Shown: positions 11,091-20,055, counted from the first letter of the stretch. The stretch: DNA of 64,000 nt from Protaetiibacter mangrovi (GCF_024752305.1 NZ_JANTHX010000007.1:67627-131626); one strand, 5' to 3'. The notes: a model not told the origin generated them from the letters alone. Program-made: numbers and translations.

Positions 11091-12203
11091 ATGGTGCAAC
11101 GGCTCAACGTCGTCCTCGACGGGCTGGACGGCCCGCCGAGCGCTCTGCGCCGTTCCGCCGAGGAGCTGACCGGCGCCCTGATCGCGCAGGCTCCCGACGG
11201 ATGCGAGGTCGCTGCGATCATCGCCTCCTCCCCCGAGCCCGTCTACGCGCACATCGTCGAGCGCCTGCCCGGTCTGGCATCGCTCGAGAAGAGCGCGCTC
11301 GCCCGGCGGGAGCTCGCCGCGAGCTGGCGGGGAGGGTTCGCGCGGGTCCACGGGATGACGCACGCCGTCAACCTGCTCGCTCCTCTCGCGGCCCACGACC
11401 GGCTGAACGGCTCGGCGCAGCTCACCGTCACCGTCCACGACGCGATCGCGTGGACGCATCCGGAGCTGCTCGACTCCGGGCGTGCCGGGTGGACCCGCGC
11501 GATGGGGCGGCGTGCCGAGCGGTACGCCGACGCCGTCGTGGTGCCCAGCCATGCGGTCGCGGCGGAGCTCGGCGAGGCGCTCGACCTGGGCGACCGCATC
11601 CGCATCGTGCCGGGGGCGCCGAGCGCCTCGCTGCTGCCGACGGGTGATCCGCGGCGTCGCGCCCGCGAGCTCGACCTCCCCGAGCGCTACCTCCTCACGG
11701 TCGCGGGGCCCGAGCCGCGCAAGGACCTCGCGACGACCCTGGCGGCCGTCTCCCTGTCGTCATCCGGGCTGCCGCTCGTCGTCGCGACCGCGGACGCCGA
11801 GGGCGTGCGCGCGCTCGCCGCCGAGGCCGGGACGACACCCGAGCTGCTGCACGTCGTCGACACGCCTCCGGATGCGGATCTCGGCGTGCTCTACCACGGA
11901 GCCCACGCCTACCTGTGCTCGAGCGTCGCCGAAGGCTTCGGGCTCGCCGTGCTGGAGGCCCTCGCCTTCGGGCTCCCCGTGGTGCACACCTCGCTCCCCG
12001 CCCTCGACGAGCTGACCGCGGGCGCGGCGATCTCGGTGGAGCGCGACGATCCGCACACCCTGCCCGCGCGGTTGGCGGAGGCGATCGACGCGATCGACGG
12101 CGAGCTCGCCGACCGGCTCTCGACGGCCGCGGGCGACCGCTCGCGCGCCTTCTCCTGGCGCGACTCGGCCGACAAGATCTGGCAGCTGCACGCCGACCTC
12201 TGA
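11091..12203 (+). CDS. Family 4 (group 1) glycosyltransferase
   Basis: 370 residues of GT-B fold. The C-terminal half has the GT4 pattern: LTVAGPEPRKDL for the second Rossmann start, and an E-X7-E type motif in VAEGFGLAVLEALAFGLPVV that binds the donor nucleotide-sugar. The N-terminal acceptor domain is less conserved. A clear AGGAGG at 11081-11086 sits four bases before the ATG, one of the few canonical Shine-Dalgarno sites here. Placed right after rfbD and before the LCP gene, it probably adds a sugar to the rhamnose polymer or its linker. Donor unknown. Confidence 0.85.
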   Translation: MVQRLNVVLDGLDGPPSALRRSAEELTGALIAQAPDGCEVAAIIASSPEPVYAHIVERLPGLASLEKSALARRELAASWRGGFARVHGMTHAVNLLAPLAAHDRLNGSAQLTVTVHDAIAWTHPELLDSGRAGWTRAMGRRAERYADAVVVPSHAVAAELGEALDLGDRIRIVPGAPSASLLPTGDPRRRARELDLPERYLLTVAGPEPRKDLATTLAAVSLSSSGLPLVVATADAEGVRALAAEAGTTPELLHVVDTPPDADLGVLYHGAHAYLCSSVAEGFGLAVLEALAFGLPVVHTSLPALDELTAGAAISVERDDPHTLPARLAEAIDAIDGELADRLSTAAGDRSRAFSWRDSADKIWQLHADL

Positions 12204-12217
12204 GGCGCGCCTCCGCG

Positions 12218-13564
12218 CTACGGCGCCGGCTCGGCGGATGCCGGGTGCAGGAGCGCGTCGATGGTCGCGTGGATGGCGTCGTAGTCCGGGGCGGACGGGT
12301 CGACCTCCGGCGGCACCAGGTCGTGCGTGACGATCGGCTGCGCCTTCGACTTCCCCGCGAGGTCGACGAAGTACGACAGCATCTGCTTCGGGATGTCGGT
12401 GCGCACCACCTGCTTGCCCGCCGCGGAGATCGCGATGAAGTGGGTGAGCACGGTGGCGGGCGTGAACTGGTCGAGCATGGCCTGCTGCACCTGCCGCTGG
12501 TGCTGCATGCGCTGGTAGTCGGTCGTGCCGTAGCGCGTGCGCGCGTAGGTCAGGGCCGTCCCGCCGTCCATGTGGTAGTCGCCCGGCTCGAAGTAGCCGG
12601 CGGGCGGCACCGAGTTGCCGTCCAGATCCTCGTTCGCCCCGTAGGCGACCCGCTCGCTCACGGTGATGTCGATGCCGCCCATCGCGTCGATCAGGTCGGC
12701 GAACCCCTGCATGTCGATGAGCACGTAGTACGGGATCGTGATGCCGAGCACGCCCTCGACGGCGTCGCGCATGGCCTCGACACCCGGGTTGGAGTTGTTC
12801 GCCTCGGCGTCGGGGTAGAGGTAGGCCCAGTCGAGCTCGCCGTAGGTGTAGAGGTAGTCGATGAGGCACTTGCTGCCGCAGTCGTAGCCGTTCGGCATCA
12901 CCTGGTACAGCGGCGAGCCCTCGACGAACGGCACGTGCTCGAGGTTGCGGGGGATGCCGATGAGGGTGACCTGGCCGGTGGTGGCGTCGACGCTCGCCAC
13001 CGAGATGCTGTCGGGACGCATGCCCTGGCGGTCGGGACCGGCGTCGCCGCCGAGCAGCAGGATGTTGTACCGCCCGTCGACGGGCGGCTGCGACGGGCCC
13101 TGCGCGAACACCGTGTCGAGCAGGTCGATCCCCGCCCCCGCCGACACCGCGCCGTAGGCCGCGGTGCCGGACACGCCGGCGAGTGCGATGACCGACAGCC
13201 CCGCCACGAACGCGCGCGCCGCCGGAGCCACCCGGATCAGCCGCACGAGGCGCAGGGTGTCGAGGGTCAGCACGACCCACAGCACGGCGTAGAACAGCAG
13301 GGCGAGGATCGCCACGGCGAGCAGCCAGGTCTCGGTCGCCAGCGTGATCAGCACGCCGCGGGCGAAGACGGCCATCAGCACCAGCACCACGGCGAGCACC
13401 CAGAAGACGATGGTCGCCGAGAGCCCGAAGCGGCCGAGTCGCCGGTTGCCGGCGAGCACCTGGGCGGATCCCGGCACGAGCAGGTTGAGGGCGACGAGCC
13501 ACCAGGCCCGCTTCGTCATGAACGCGGTGTCGGAGCGGTCGGGATCGCGCAGCACGCTCGCCAT
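12218..13564 (-). CDS. LytR-CpsA-Psr (LCP) family cell-wall glycopolymer transferase
   Basis: 448 residues from the ATG at 13564, one base after the purE stop; an alternative ATG at 13519 removes 15 residues. About four N-terminal membrane segments (residues 20-150) precede the extracellular LCP domain. LCP landmarks are LLLGGDAGPDRQGMRPDSI, the GIPRNLEHV segment (canonical IPRD) and the arginine-rich YARTRYGTTDYQRMQHQRQ, where Arg residues bind the pyrophosphate lipid carrier. LCP enzymes move glycopolymers from polyprenyl diphosphate to peptidoglycan, so this protein likely anchors the polymer made by the preceding cluster. M. tuberculosis has its LCP gene in the matching place. Confidence 0.9.
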   Translation of the reverse strand: MASVLRDPDRSDTAFMTKRAWWLVALNLLVPGSAQVLAGNRRLGRFGLSATIVFWVLAVVLVLMAVFARGVLITLATETWLLAVAILALLFYAVLWVVLTLDTLRLVRLIRVAPAARAFVAGLSVIALAGVSGTAAYGAVSAGAGIDLLDTVFAQGPSQPPVDGRYNILLLGGDAGPDRQGMRPDSISVASVDATTGQVTLIGIPRNLEHVPFVEGSPLYQVMPNGYDCGSKCLIDYLYTYGELDWAYLYPDAEANNSNPGVEAMRDAVEGVLGITIPYYVLIDMQGFADLIDAMGGIDITVSERVAYGANEDLDGNSVPPAGYFEPGDYHMDGGTALTYARTRYGTTDYQRMQHQRQVQQAMLDQFTPATVLTHFIAISAAGKQVVRTDIPKQMLSYFVDLAGKSKAQPIVTHDLVPPEVDPSAPDYDAIHATIDALLHPASAEPAP

Positions 13565-13565
13565 G

Positions 13566-14066
13566 TCAGAGCTTCTGCTGCAGCGCCGCGTTCTTCTCGG
13601 CGACGAGCGCCTCGAGCGACGCCGCGAAGTCGGCGAGACGCGCCGTGAGAGCGGCGTCGCCGGACGCGAGGATCCGGGCGGCGAGCAGTCCGGCGTTGCG
13701 TGCTCCACCGATCGAGACCGTGGCCACCGGGATGCCGGCGGGCATCTGCACGATCGAGAGCAGCGAGTCCAGCCCGTCGAGCTTCGCGAGCGGAACGGGC
13801 ACGCCGATCACCGGGAGCGTCGTGACGGAGGCAAGCATGCCCGGCAGGTGGGCGGCCCCACCCGCTCCCGCGATGATGACGCGCAGGCCGCGACCCGCGG
13901 CCTCCTCGCCGTAGGCGACCATCTTGTGCGGGGTGCGGTGCGCCGAGACGACCTCGACCTCGTACGGGATGCCGAACTCGCCGAGCGCGGATGCGGCATC
14001 CTGCATGACCGACCAGTCGGAGTCGGATCCCATCACGACACCGACCGCGGGCTTCAGTTCAGGCAC
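13566..14066 (-). CDS. purE: 5-(carboxyamino)imidazole ribonucleotide mutase
   Basis: 166 residues. It rearranges N5-CAIR to CAIR in purine synthesis, working directly after PurK. The conserved MGSDSDW near the N-terminus, SAHRTP, and [12 protein letters not shown] segments form the substrate pocket. The GTG start at 14066 has a TAGCAT -10 six bases upstream, inside the 16-base gap to purK, so besides read-through from purK it may have its own leaderless promoter. The downstream LCP gene starts one base after the purE stop. Confidence 0.97.
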   Translation of the reverse strand: MPELKPAVGVVMGSDSDWSVMQDAASALGEFGIPYEVEVVSAHRTPHKMVAYGEEAAGRGLRVIIAGAGGAAHLPGMLASVTTLPVIGVPVPLAKLDGLDSLLSIVQMPAGIPVATVSIGGARNAGLLAARILASGDAALTARLADFAASLEALVAEKNAALQQKL

Positions 14067-14072
14067 CTGGCA

Positions 14073-14078
14073 ATGCTA
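14073..14078 (-). promoter_or_regulatory. Internal leaderless promoter -10 for purE
   Basis: TAGCAT on the minus strand between the purK stop (14083) and the purE GTG (14066), six bases from the start codon. Confidence 0.5.
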
Positions 14079-14082
14079 AAGG

Positions 14083-15195
14083 TCAGTCCTGGAAGAAGGC
14101 CGCCGCGGCGCGCGCGCGGGCGACCACGTCGTCCAGCTCCCCGCCGATCGCGGTCACGTGCCCGACCTTGCGTCCCGGACGGGACTCCTTGTCGTACGAG
14201 TGCAGCTTCACCTCGGGGCGGTCGGCCATCGCGCGCGGGTAGCGGTCGGTCATCCTCTCACCGGAGGGACCGCCGAGCACGTTGATCATGACGCTCACCG
14301 GCGCGATCGGGCTCGGGTCGCCGAGGGGCAGGTCGAGCGCCGCACGCAGGTGCTGCTCGAACTGGCTCGTGACCGCGCCGTCGATGGTCCAGTGGCCCGT
14401 GTTGTGCGGACGCATGGCCAGCTCGTTGACGAGCAGGCGCCCGTCCTCGGTCTCGAACAGCTCCACCGCGAGCACGCCGGTCACGTCGAGCTCCGTCGCG
14501 ATGCGCACCGCGAGCTCGCGTGCCACGTCGGGAAGGGTGCCCGCGCGCGGGGCGGGCGCGAAGACCTCGGCGCACACGCCGTCGCGCTGCACCGTCTCGA
14601 CGAGCGGCCAGGCCGCGACCTCGCCCGACGGTCGCCGTGCGACGAGCTGCGCGAGCTCGCGACGGAACGGCACGAACTCCTCCACGAGCAGGCCGTCGGC
14701 CGCGTCCGCGAACCAGTCGTCGGCGTCCGCGGCGTCGCGCACCACCCGCACGCCCTTGCCGTCGTAGCCGCCGCGGGGGGTCTTCACGACCGCGATCCCG
14801 GCGTGCGCGTCGAGGAACGCCCCGAGCTCGCCGGCGTCGGCGATGCGCGCCCAGTCGGGCACGGGCGCGCCGATCGCCGAGAGCCGCGCGCGCATGACGG
14901 TCTTGTCCTGCGCCACCGCGAGCGCGTGGGGCCCCGGGCGCACCGGGATCCCGGCGCGCACGAGCGCGTCGAGCACATCCTGGGGCACGTGCTCGTGATC
15001 GAAGGTCACGACGTCGACGTCGGCCGCGAACGCGAGCACGGTGGCCGCGTCGCGGTAGTCGCCGACGGCGGTCGCCGCGAGCGCCGCGGAGCTGCCCTCG
15101 ACCTCGGCGAGCACCCGCAGCTCGACGCCCAGCGCGACCGCCGGGGGGATCATCATCCGGGCCAGCTGACCGCCACCGATGACACCGACTCTCAC
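14083..15195 (-). CDS. purK: 5-(carboxyamino)imidazole ribonucleotide synthase
   Basis: 370 residues, ATP-grasp fold. It carboxylates AIR with bicarbonate and ATP to N5-CAIR. The N-terminal GVIGGGQLARMM motif, central KTPRGGYDGKG loop and the metal-binding ELAMRPHNTGHWT near the C-terminus are all intact. The GTG start at 15195 is preceded by GGAGAGGG four bases away, so this gene uses a leadered message. It is followed by purE, its pathway partner, and is divergent from the GtrA gene. Confidence 0.97.
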   Translation of the reverse strand: MRVGVIGGGQLARMMIPPAVALGVELRVLAEVEGSSAALAATAVGDYRDAATVLAFAADVDVVTFDHEHVPQDVLDALVRAGIPVRPGPHALAVAQDKTVMRARLSAIGAPVPDWARIADAGELGAFLDAHAGIAVVKTPRGGYDGKGVRVVRDAADADDWFADAADGLLVEEFVPFRRELAQLVARRPSGEVAAWPLVETVQRDGVCAEVFAPAPRAGTLPDVARELAVRIATELDVTGVLAVELFETEDGRLLVNELAMRPHNTGHWTIDGAVTSQFEQHLRAALDLPLGDPSPIAPVSVMINVLGGPSGERMTDRYPRAMADRPEVKLHSYDKESRPGRKVGHVTAIGGELDDVVARARAAAAFFQD

Positions 15196-15230
15196 AGCGC
15201 CCTCTCCAGATCCGTCCAGTTCTCCGCGGC

Positions 15231-15236
15231 TAGACT
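15231..15236 (+). promoter_or_regulatory. Promoter -10 for the GtrA-family gene
   Basis: TAGACT 45 bases before the chosen GTG start, in the gap between divergent purK and the GtrA gene. Confidence 0.4.
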
Positions 15237-15280
15237 GCCGCTTCTACGACCCTACGGCTCCGACGGGGAAGGCACGACGC

Positions 15281-15844
15281 GTGCGCAAGCTCATGACGCA
15301 GTTCGCGCGATTCGGCGTCGTCGGGGTCGTCGGGCTGGTCATCGACTTCGGGGTCTTCAACCTGCTCCGTGCGACCGTGCTGGCACCTGAGAACCTGCAC
15401 GAGGGGCCGGTGCTCGCGAAGGTCGTCTCGACGGCCCTCGCCATCGTGGCGAACTGGATCGGCAACCGGTTCTGGACCTTCCGCGAGCACCGCGGACGCC
15501 AGCTCTGGCGCGAGTTCGTCGAGTTCCTCGTGGTGAGCCTCGGCGGCATGGCGATCGGGCTGGCCTGCCTGTGGGTGTCGCACTACCTGCTGGGCTTCAC
15601 GAGCATCCTCGCCGACAACATCTCGGGCAACGTGCTGGGCCTCGCGCTCGGCACCGCGTTCCGCTTCACGTTCTACAAGCTCTGGGTGTTCGCCCCGCAC
15701 CGCGGCGAGACCGGTCCCGCGGTCTTCCCCGCGGCCGAGGCTCCCGAGCAGGTCACCGACGGCCGTAGGCCGTCGTCTCGTCGGGCGGCCGCGACTGCTC
15801 CTGCTGCCGGCGCGATGCCACCGGGTTCACCGACAGCTCCATGA
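15281..15844 (+). CDS. GtrA family membrane protein
   Basis: 187 residues from GTG 15281, chosen because GGGGAAGG at 15265-15272 is well placed; an upstream in-frame ATG at 15179 overlaps purK and is unlikely. Four membrane segments are visible, with the family landmarks RFGVVGVVGLVIDFGVFN at the start and NWIGNRFWTFREH after helix two. GtrA proteins are thought to help move polyprenyl-phosphate-linked sugars across the membrane, or to modify wall polymers; the polyprenol-sugar synthase 1.3 kb on fits this. The proline/alanine-rich tail overlaps the end of the convergent PH-domain gene by 92 bases. It corresponds in position to Rv3277. Confidence 0.85.
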   Translation: MRKLMTQFARFGVVGVVGLVIDFGVFNLLRATVLAPENLHEGPVLAKVVSTALAIVANWIGNRFWTFREHRGRQLWREFVEFLVVSLGGMAIGLACLWVSHYLLGFTSILADNISGNVLGLALGTAFRFTFYKLWVFAPHRGETGPAVFPAAEAPEQVTDGRRPSSRRAAATAPAAGAMPPGSPTAP

Positions 15845-16319
15845 GGTCGTGCAGGGTGGCCTGCACCAGATCGGCGCCGGGCACGTCGCGCAGCACGACC
15901 GGGCGCTCGAGCCCGGTGTTCACGAGCACGTTCCCCGAGCCGAAGAGGGGCTGGAGCCCCGCCTTGCGCACCGTGACGTCGTAGCCGCGGCTGTGCAGCA
16001 GCTCCTGCCGGGTGCGCACGAAGACGCCGTGCCGCAGCACGATGCGCCGGGTCGTGATGGTGTAGTTGCGGCCGAGCCAGGAGATCAGGGGGATCAGGAA
16101 CAGCACCACCGCGACGAGCAGCGCACCCCCCAGCACGGCCCAGTTCTGCCAGGCCTCGGGGAACGTGCCCCCGAAGTAGCCGAGCGCCGCGGCATCCGCG
16201 ACGAGCACGACGCAGGGCCAGAACAGCACCCGCCCGTGCGAGCGCAGTCGCGCGACCACGGTCTCCGGCTGCACGGTCCGCGCCGAGCCGGAGGCGGCCG
16301 TCGGCGTCGCCTGGGTCAT
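15753..16319 (-). CDS. PH domain-containing membrane protein
   Basis: 188 residues. Two hydrophobic helices near residues 32-50 and 60-82 are followed by a bacterial PH-like (bPH2) domain: SWLGRNYTITTRRIVLRHGVFVR... is the typical start, with the alternating strands LQPLFGSGNVLVNTG and ERPVVLRDVPGAD after it. The function of this family is unknown; it is membrane-bound with a cytosolic PH-like fold. It is convergent with the GtrA gene, overlapping by 92 bases, and follows birA with nine bases between them on the same strand. Position and fold match Rv3278c. Confidence 0.85.
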   Translation of the reverse strand: MTQATPTAASGSARTVQPETVVARLRSHGRVLFWPCVVLVADAAALGYFGGTFPEAWQNWAVLGGALLVAVVLFLIPLISWLGRNYTITTRRIVLRHGVFVRTRQELLHSRGYDVTVRKAGLQPLFGSGNVLVNTGLERPVVLRDVPGADLVQATLHDLMELSVNPVASRRQQEQSRPPDETTAYGRR

Positions 16320-16328
16320 GCTCCAGTT

Positions 16329-17120
16329 CTAGCGGACGTGCGTGACATCCCCGGCCGCGACAGACCGCGCGCGGCCGTCCCGGTCGGCGACCACGAGCCT
16401 GCCGTCCGCGTCGAGGTCGACGGCCGACGCCTGCAGCGCCTCGCCGCCCGGGAGCTCGATGCTCACCGGGCGCCCGAGTGTGAGGCAGGCGGCACGGGCC
16501 TCGGCGCGGAGCCCCGCGGCGTCGGCATCGGCGCCCGCGGCGAGATAGCGCGCGACGCGATCGCGCAGGCCCTCGAGATAGGCGGCGAGCACCGCGTCCT
16601 CGAGCGCGTCGGTCACCTCGGCCCCCTCGACCGCGAGGGAGGTCGCCGTCGGCACCGGGAGCTCCTCCTCCGACATCCGGGTGTTCACCCCCGCGCCGAC
16701 CACGACGCCCGTGCCCGCGGGGAGCAGCTCGGCGAGGATGCCGCAGATCTTGCGCCCGTCGACGAGCACGTCGTTCGGCCACTTGAACCCGACCGTGCGC
16801 CCGGGCAGCGCCAGGCGCACCGCCGCCGCCATCGAGACCCCGGCGATCACCGGCAGCCAGCCGAGACGCTCGGGAGGCACCGCGGAACCGTCCGGCATCC
16901 GGGGGCGCAGCAGCACCGACGCCGCCACCGCGGCGCCCGGCGGGGCGGTCCAGGATCGGCCGAGCCGCCCGCGCCCCGAACTCTGGTAGCGGGTGAGCAT
17001 GACCGTGAGATCGCCCATGCCCTCGCGGTCCGCGCGGGCCGACAACTCGGTGTTCGTGGAGCTCGACGAGGCCACCTCATACAGGACGCTCGCGACGCTC
17101 CTGCTCCGATCGAAGCTCAT
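16329..17120 (-). CDS. birA: Biotin-[acetyl-CoA-carboxylase] ligase
   Basis: 263 residues. It activates biotin with ATP and joins it to the BCCP lysine, here most likely K550 of AccA encoded at 25.2 kb. The adenylate-binding GRGRLGR loop is at residues 49-55 and the catalytic KWPND at 113-117; VVGAGVNTR follows. There is no N-terminal helix-turn-helix, so it is a monofunctional ligase and not a biotin repressor. It is divergent from the glycosyltransferase at 17145 with only 24 bases between start codons, and both starts have -10 elements that overlap each other. Confidence 0.95.
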   Translation of the reverse strand: MSFDRSRSVASVLYEVASSSSTNTELSARADREGMGDLTVMLTRYQSSGRGRLGRSWTAPPGAAVAASVLLRPRMPDGSAVPPERLGWLPVIAGVSMAAAVRLALPGRTVGFKWPNDVLVDGRKICGILAELLPAGTGVVVGAGVNTRMSEEELPVPTATSLAVEGAEVTDALEDAVLAAYLEGLRDRVARYLAAGADADAAGLRAEARAACLTLGRPVSIELPGGEALQASAVDLDADGRLVVADRDGRARSVAAGDVTHVR

Positions 17121-17127
17121 GGCGGCC

Positions 17128-17137
17128 AGCCTAGGAT
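17128..17137. promoter_or_regulatory. Overlapping divergent leaderless promoters (birA / 17145 gene)
   Basis: On the minus strand TAGGCT (17128-17133) lies seven bases before the birA ATG; on the plus strand TAGGAT (17132-17137) lies seven bases before the ATG at 17145. The two -10 hexamers share the TA at 17132-17133 within a CCTAGG palindrome, so one polymerase-binding site could fire in only one direction at a time. Confidence 0.6.
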
Positions 17138-17144
17138 GTCGTCC

Positions 17145-17972
17145 ATGCCGTCAGCGCGAGCCCTCCCCCTCGGGCGCGTCCTGGTGGTGACGCCGACCTA
17201 CAACGAGGTCGAGAACCTCGAGGCGACCCTCGCAGCGGTGGCCTCGTCCGGCGCCGCCTGCGACGTGCTCGTGGTCGACGACGCGAGCCCCGACGGCACC
17301 GGGGAGCTCGCGGACCGCCTCGCCGCACGCGACCCCCGGGTGCACGTGCTGCACCGCGCGGCGAAGGAGGGGCTCGGCCGGGCGTACCTCGCCGGATTCG
17401 CCTGGGCGCTCGAGCGCGACTACGACGTCATCGTCGAGTTCGACGCCGACGGCTCGCATCCGGCCGAGGCGCTCCCCGCCATGCTCGAGGCCCTCGCCGC
17501 GGATCCTGCGGCCGGTCTCGCGATCGGGTCGCGGTGGGTTCCCGGCGGACGGCTGGTCGACTGGTCCGCCGCGCGGCGACGCCTCAGCAGGACGGCCAAC
17601 GCCTACGCGCGGGCGATCCTCCGGCTGCCCGTGAAGGACGTCACGGCCGGATTCCGCGCCTACCGCGCGGAGGTGCTGCGCGAGATCGCCCACCAGGTGG
17701 TCGATTCGCGCGGGTACTGCTTCCAGATCGACCTCACCATCCGCACCCACGACGCCGGATGGGTCATCCGCGAGGTGCCGATCACGTTCCGCGAGCGTCG
17801 GGCGGGCGTCTCGAAGATGAGCGGGGGCGTGGTGGCCGAGGCCATGTGGCGGGTGACGGTGTGGGGCGTCGCGGGGCTGTTCCGACGCCGACGCCCTGGC
17901 GCGGCCGGCCAAGGTGCGGCCCCGGGTTTTGTCGGATCGCACAACCCCGTCCCCCCGGAGCGCGACGGATAG
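17145..17972 (+). CDS. Polyprenol monophosphomannose synthase-like glycosyltransferase
   Basis: 275 residues. The order [37 protein letters not shown] and IGSRWVPGG is that of dolichol/polyprenol-phosphate mannose synthases (Dpm1/Ppm1 catalytic domain). DADGSH holds the metal site. No acyltransferase domain or extra membrane helices are fused. It should load mannose from GDP-mannose on polyprenyl phosphate at the cytosolic face, feeding wall glycans; manC at 45.6 kb makes the donor. The start ATG 17145 was preferred over ATG 17136 because the latter lies inside the -10 element TAGGAT, implying a leaderless message. Confidence 0.85.
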   Translation: MPSARALPLGRVLVVTPTYNEVENLEATLAAVASSGAACDVLVVDDASPDGTGELADRLAARDPRVHVLHRAAKEGLGRAYLAGFAWALERDYDVIVEFDADGSHPAEALPAMLEALAADPAAGLAIGSRWVPGGRLVDWSAARRRLSRTANAYARAILRLPVKDVTAGFRAYRAEVLREIAHQVVDSRGYCFQIDLTIRTHDAGWVIREVPITFRERRAGVSKMSGGVVAEAMWRVTVWGVAGLFRRRRPGAAGQGAAPGFVGSHNPVPPERDG

Positions 17973-17975
17973 GCT
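17970..17975 (+). promoter_or_regulatory. Leaderless promoter -10 for accD-accE
   Basis: TAGGCT starting within the stop codon of the preceding glycosyltransferase gene, seven bases before the accD GTG at 17983. Confidence 0.6.
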
Positions 17976-17982
17976 GAACGCC

Positions 17983-19572
17983 GTGACCGACGAATCCGAC
18001 CTCCACACCACCGCCGGCAAGCTCGCCGACCTCAAGGTCCGCTACCACGAGGCCGTGACCGCCAGCGGCGAGGCGGCGATCGCCAAGCAGCACGCGAAGG
18101 GCAAGAAGACCGCGCGCGAGCGCATCGAGCAGCTGCTCGACCAGGGTTCGTTCGTCGAGCTCGACGAGTTCGTGCGCCACCGCACGCACGCCTTCGGCAT
18201 GGAGGACAAGCGGCCCTACGGCGACGCGGTCGTCACCGGCACCGGCACCATCCACGGGCGACAGGTCGCGGTCTACGCGCAGGACTTCACGATCTTCGGC
18301 GGCTCGCTCGGCGAGGTCGCGGGCGAGAAGATCATCAAGGTCATGGAGCTCGCGCTCAAGACCGGCGTGCCGATCATCGGCATGCTCGACTCGGGCGGCG
18401 CGCGCATCCAGGAGGGCGTCGTCGCCCTCGGCAAGTACGGCGAGATCTTCCGGCTGAACACCGCGAGCTCCGGGGTCATCCCGCAGATCTCGATCATCCT
18501 GGGACCTGCGGCCGGCGGCGCCGTCTACGGCCCGGCCCTCACCGACTTCGTGATCATGGTCGACAAGACGAGCCAGATGTTCGTGACCGGGCCGGATGTC
18601 ATCCGCACCGTCACCGGCGAGGACGTCGGCATGGAGGAGCTCGGCGGCGCGCTCACCCACAGCCAGCGCACGGGCGTGTCGCACTACCTCGCCTCCGACG
18701 AGGACGACGCCCTCGACTACGCGCGCACGCTCGTGAGCTTCCTGCCCGACAACAACCAGGCCGAGCTGCCGGTGTACGAGTCGGAGACCGAGCTCGAGAT
18801 CAACGACTCGGATCGACGGCTCAACACCCTGATCCCCGACTCGCCGAACCAGCCCTACGACGTGCTCGAGGTCATCGAGCGCCTGGTCGACAACGCGGAC
18901 TTCCTCGAGGTGCAGGCCCTGTTCGCGCCGAACATCGTGATCGGCTTCGCCCGGATCGAGGGGCGCTCGGTCGGCATCATCGCCAACCAGCCCAGCCAGA
19001 TGGCGGGAACCCTCAACATCGACGCGGGTGAGAAGGCGGCGCGGTTCGTGCGATTCTGCGACGCGTTCTCGATCCCGATCCTGACGATCGTCGACGTGCC
19101 CGGCTACCTGCCCGGCACCGACCAGGAGTGGACGGGCGTCATCCGCCGCGGCGCGAAGCTGCTGTACGCGTACGCCGAGGCCACGGTTCCGCTCGTCACG
19201 GTCATCACCCGCAAGGCGTACGGCGGCGCCTACATCGTCATGGGCTCCAAGCAGCTCGGCGCCGACCTGAACTACGCGTGGCCGACGGCCGAGATCGCGG
19301 TGATGGGCGGCCAGGGAGCCGTCAACATCCTGTACCGCAACGAGCTCAAGGCCGCCGAGGCCGCCGGCGAGGATGTGGCCGCCGTGCGCACCCACCTCGC
19401 GAACGAGTACACCTACAACGTGGCCTCGCCGTTCCTGGCGGCGGAGCGCGGCGAGCTCGACGGCATCGTCGAGCCGGCCGCCACCCGTCTCGTGGTGATC
19501 AAGGCGCTGCGGGCGCTGCGCACCAAGCGGGCGGCACTGCCCGCCAAGAAGCACGGGAACATCCCGCTGTGA
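17983..19572 (+). CDS. accD: Acyl-CoA carboxylase beta (carboxyltransferase) subunit
   Basis: 529 residues, AccD5-like. It moves the carboxyl group from carboxybiotin to acetyl- or propionyl-CoA. The two crotonase-like halves are clear: the N-half has [23 protein letters not shown] and [13 protein letters not shown] for CoA binding, and the C-half has the oxyanion-hole segments [14 protein letters not shown] and [12 protein letters not shown]. The residue that sets acetyl versus propionyl preference was not assigned. The GTG start at 17983 is leaderless. The stop overlaps accE by GTGA. With birA upstream and maf and accA downstream the order equals the M. tuberculosis birA-accD5-accE5-maf-accA3 region. 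Confidence 0.96.
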   Translation: MTDESDLHTTAGKLADLKVRYHEAVTASGEAAIAKQHAKGKKTARERIEQLLDQGSFVELDEFVRHRTHAFGMEDKRPYGDAVVTGTGTIHGRQVAVYAQDFTIFGGSLGEVAGEKIIKVMELALKTGVPIIGMLDSGGARIQEGVVALGKYGEIFRLNTASSGVIPQISIILGPAAGGAVYGPALTDFVIMVDKTSQMFVTGPDVIRTVTGEDVGMEELGGALTHSQRTGVSHYLASDEDDALDYARTLVSFLPDNNQAELPVYESETELEINDSDRRLNTLIPDSPNQPYDVLEVIERLVDNADFLEVQALFAPNIVIGFARIEGRSVGIIANQPSQMAGTLNIDAGEKAARFVRFCDAFSIPILTIVDVPGYLPGTDQEWTGVIRRGAKLLYAYAEATVPLVTVITRKAYGGAYIVMGSKQLGADLNYAWPTAEIAVMGGQGAVNILYRNELKAAEAAGEDVAAVRTHLANEYTYNVASPFLAAERGELDGIVEPAATRLVVIKALRALRTKRAALPAKKHGNIPL

Positions 19573-19790
19573 CCGAGCAGGAGCAGCCGCTCACCGCGCA
19601 GGTCCGGGTCGTCGGCGGGGACCCGACCCCCGAGGAGCTCGCCGCGACGACGGCGGTGCTGCAGGCGGCGCTCGACGAGCTGGCCGGCATGCACCGGCGG
19701 GCGCACCGCTCCCCCACCCGCTGGCAGCGCGAGAGCAAGGGACTGCGGGCACCGCTCGAGCCGGGCGCCTGGAACCGCTGGGCCCGCTGA
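19569..19790 (+). CDS. accE: Acyl-CoA carboxylase epsilon subunit
   Basis: A 73-residue protein starting at GTG 19569, which overlaps the accD stop. After a short N-terminal strand, [20 protein letters not shown] is the helix start shared by this family, and the C-terminus ends with [19 protein letters not shown], typical of actinobacterial epsilon subunits. In mycobacteria and streptomycetes this small subunit stabilises the alpha-beta complex and raises activity. Gene position directly after accD makes the call strong despite the short length. Confidence 0.9.
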   Translation: MTEQEQPLTAQVRVVGGDPTPEELAATTAVLQAALDELAGMHRRAHRSPTRWQRESKGLRAPLEPGAWNRWAR

Positions 19791-19894
19791 CCCCCGAACG
19801 GGGGTATCCGTCGCGGAACGGCCGGATCGCGACGGAATCCGTCGCCATCCGCCGCGCACGGCCCCCGATTCGCCGCACGCGCGTGCATGTACCC

Positions 19895-19948
19895 CGGAAT
19901 TGTGACAAAGTGGCCCGAAACGCCGGAACTGTCACCCGAAATTGTCCC
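19895..19948. repeat. Three degenerate direct repeats in AT-richer promoter region
   Basis: CGGAATTGTGAC at 19895, CGGAACTGTCAC at 19924 and CGAAATTGTCCC at 19937 lie in the 401-base gap after accE. The whole gap is noticeably richer in A and T than its surroundings. They may be operator half-sites for a promoter reading right; a TTGTCC/TAATGA pair at about 19942-19969 is one possible promoter. No regulator can be assigned. Confidence 0.35.
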
Positions 19949-20027
19949 CCGAAAGTCCCCCATAATGACGACTTACGAGGCTGTCGGAACCACGCATACT
20001 TATAACCAGCAGGTGTATCTCATCGAG

Positions 20028-20055
20028 TTACACAGCATCACCGGTCGTCTAGGGT
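20028..20055 (+). promoter_or_regulatory. Candidate promoter for a small RNA
   Basis: TTACAC (20028-20033) and TAGGGT (20050-20055) are separated by 16 bases, giving an expected transcription start near 20062 on the plus strand. No gene follows on that strand before the convergent gene ending at 20192, only two strong hairpins. Confidence 0.4.

Noticed and set aside
16319-16340. A leaderless promoter for the PH-domain gene (TAGAAC six bases before the ATG)
   Set aside because: The last base is not T, and the gene lies nine bases after birA on the same strand, so it is probably read from the birA promoter.
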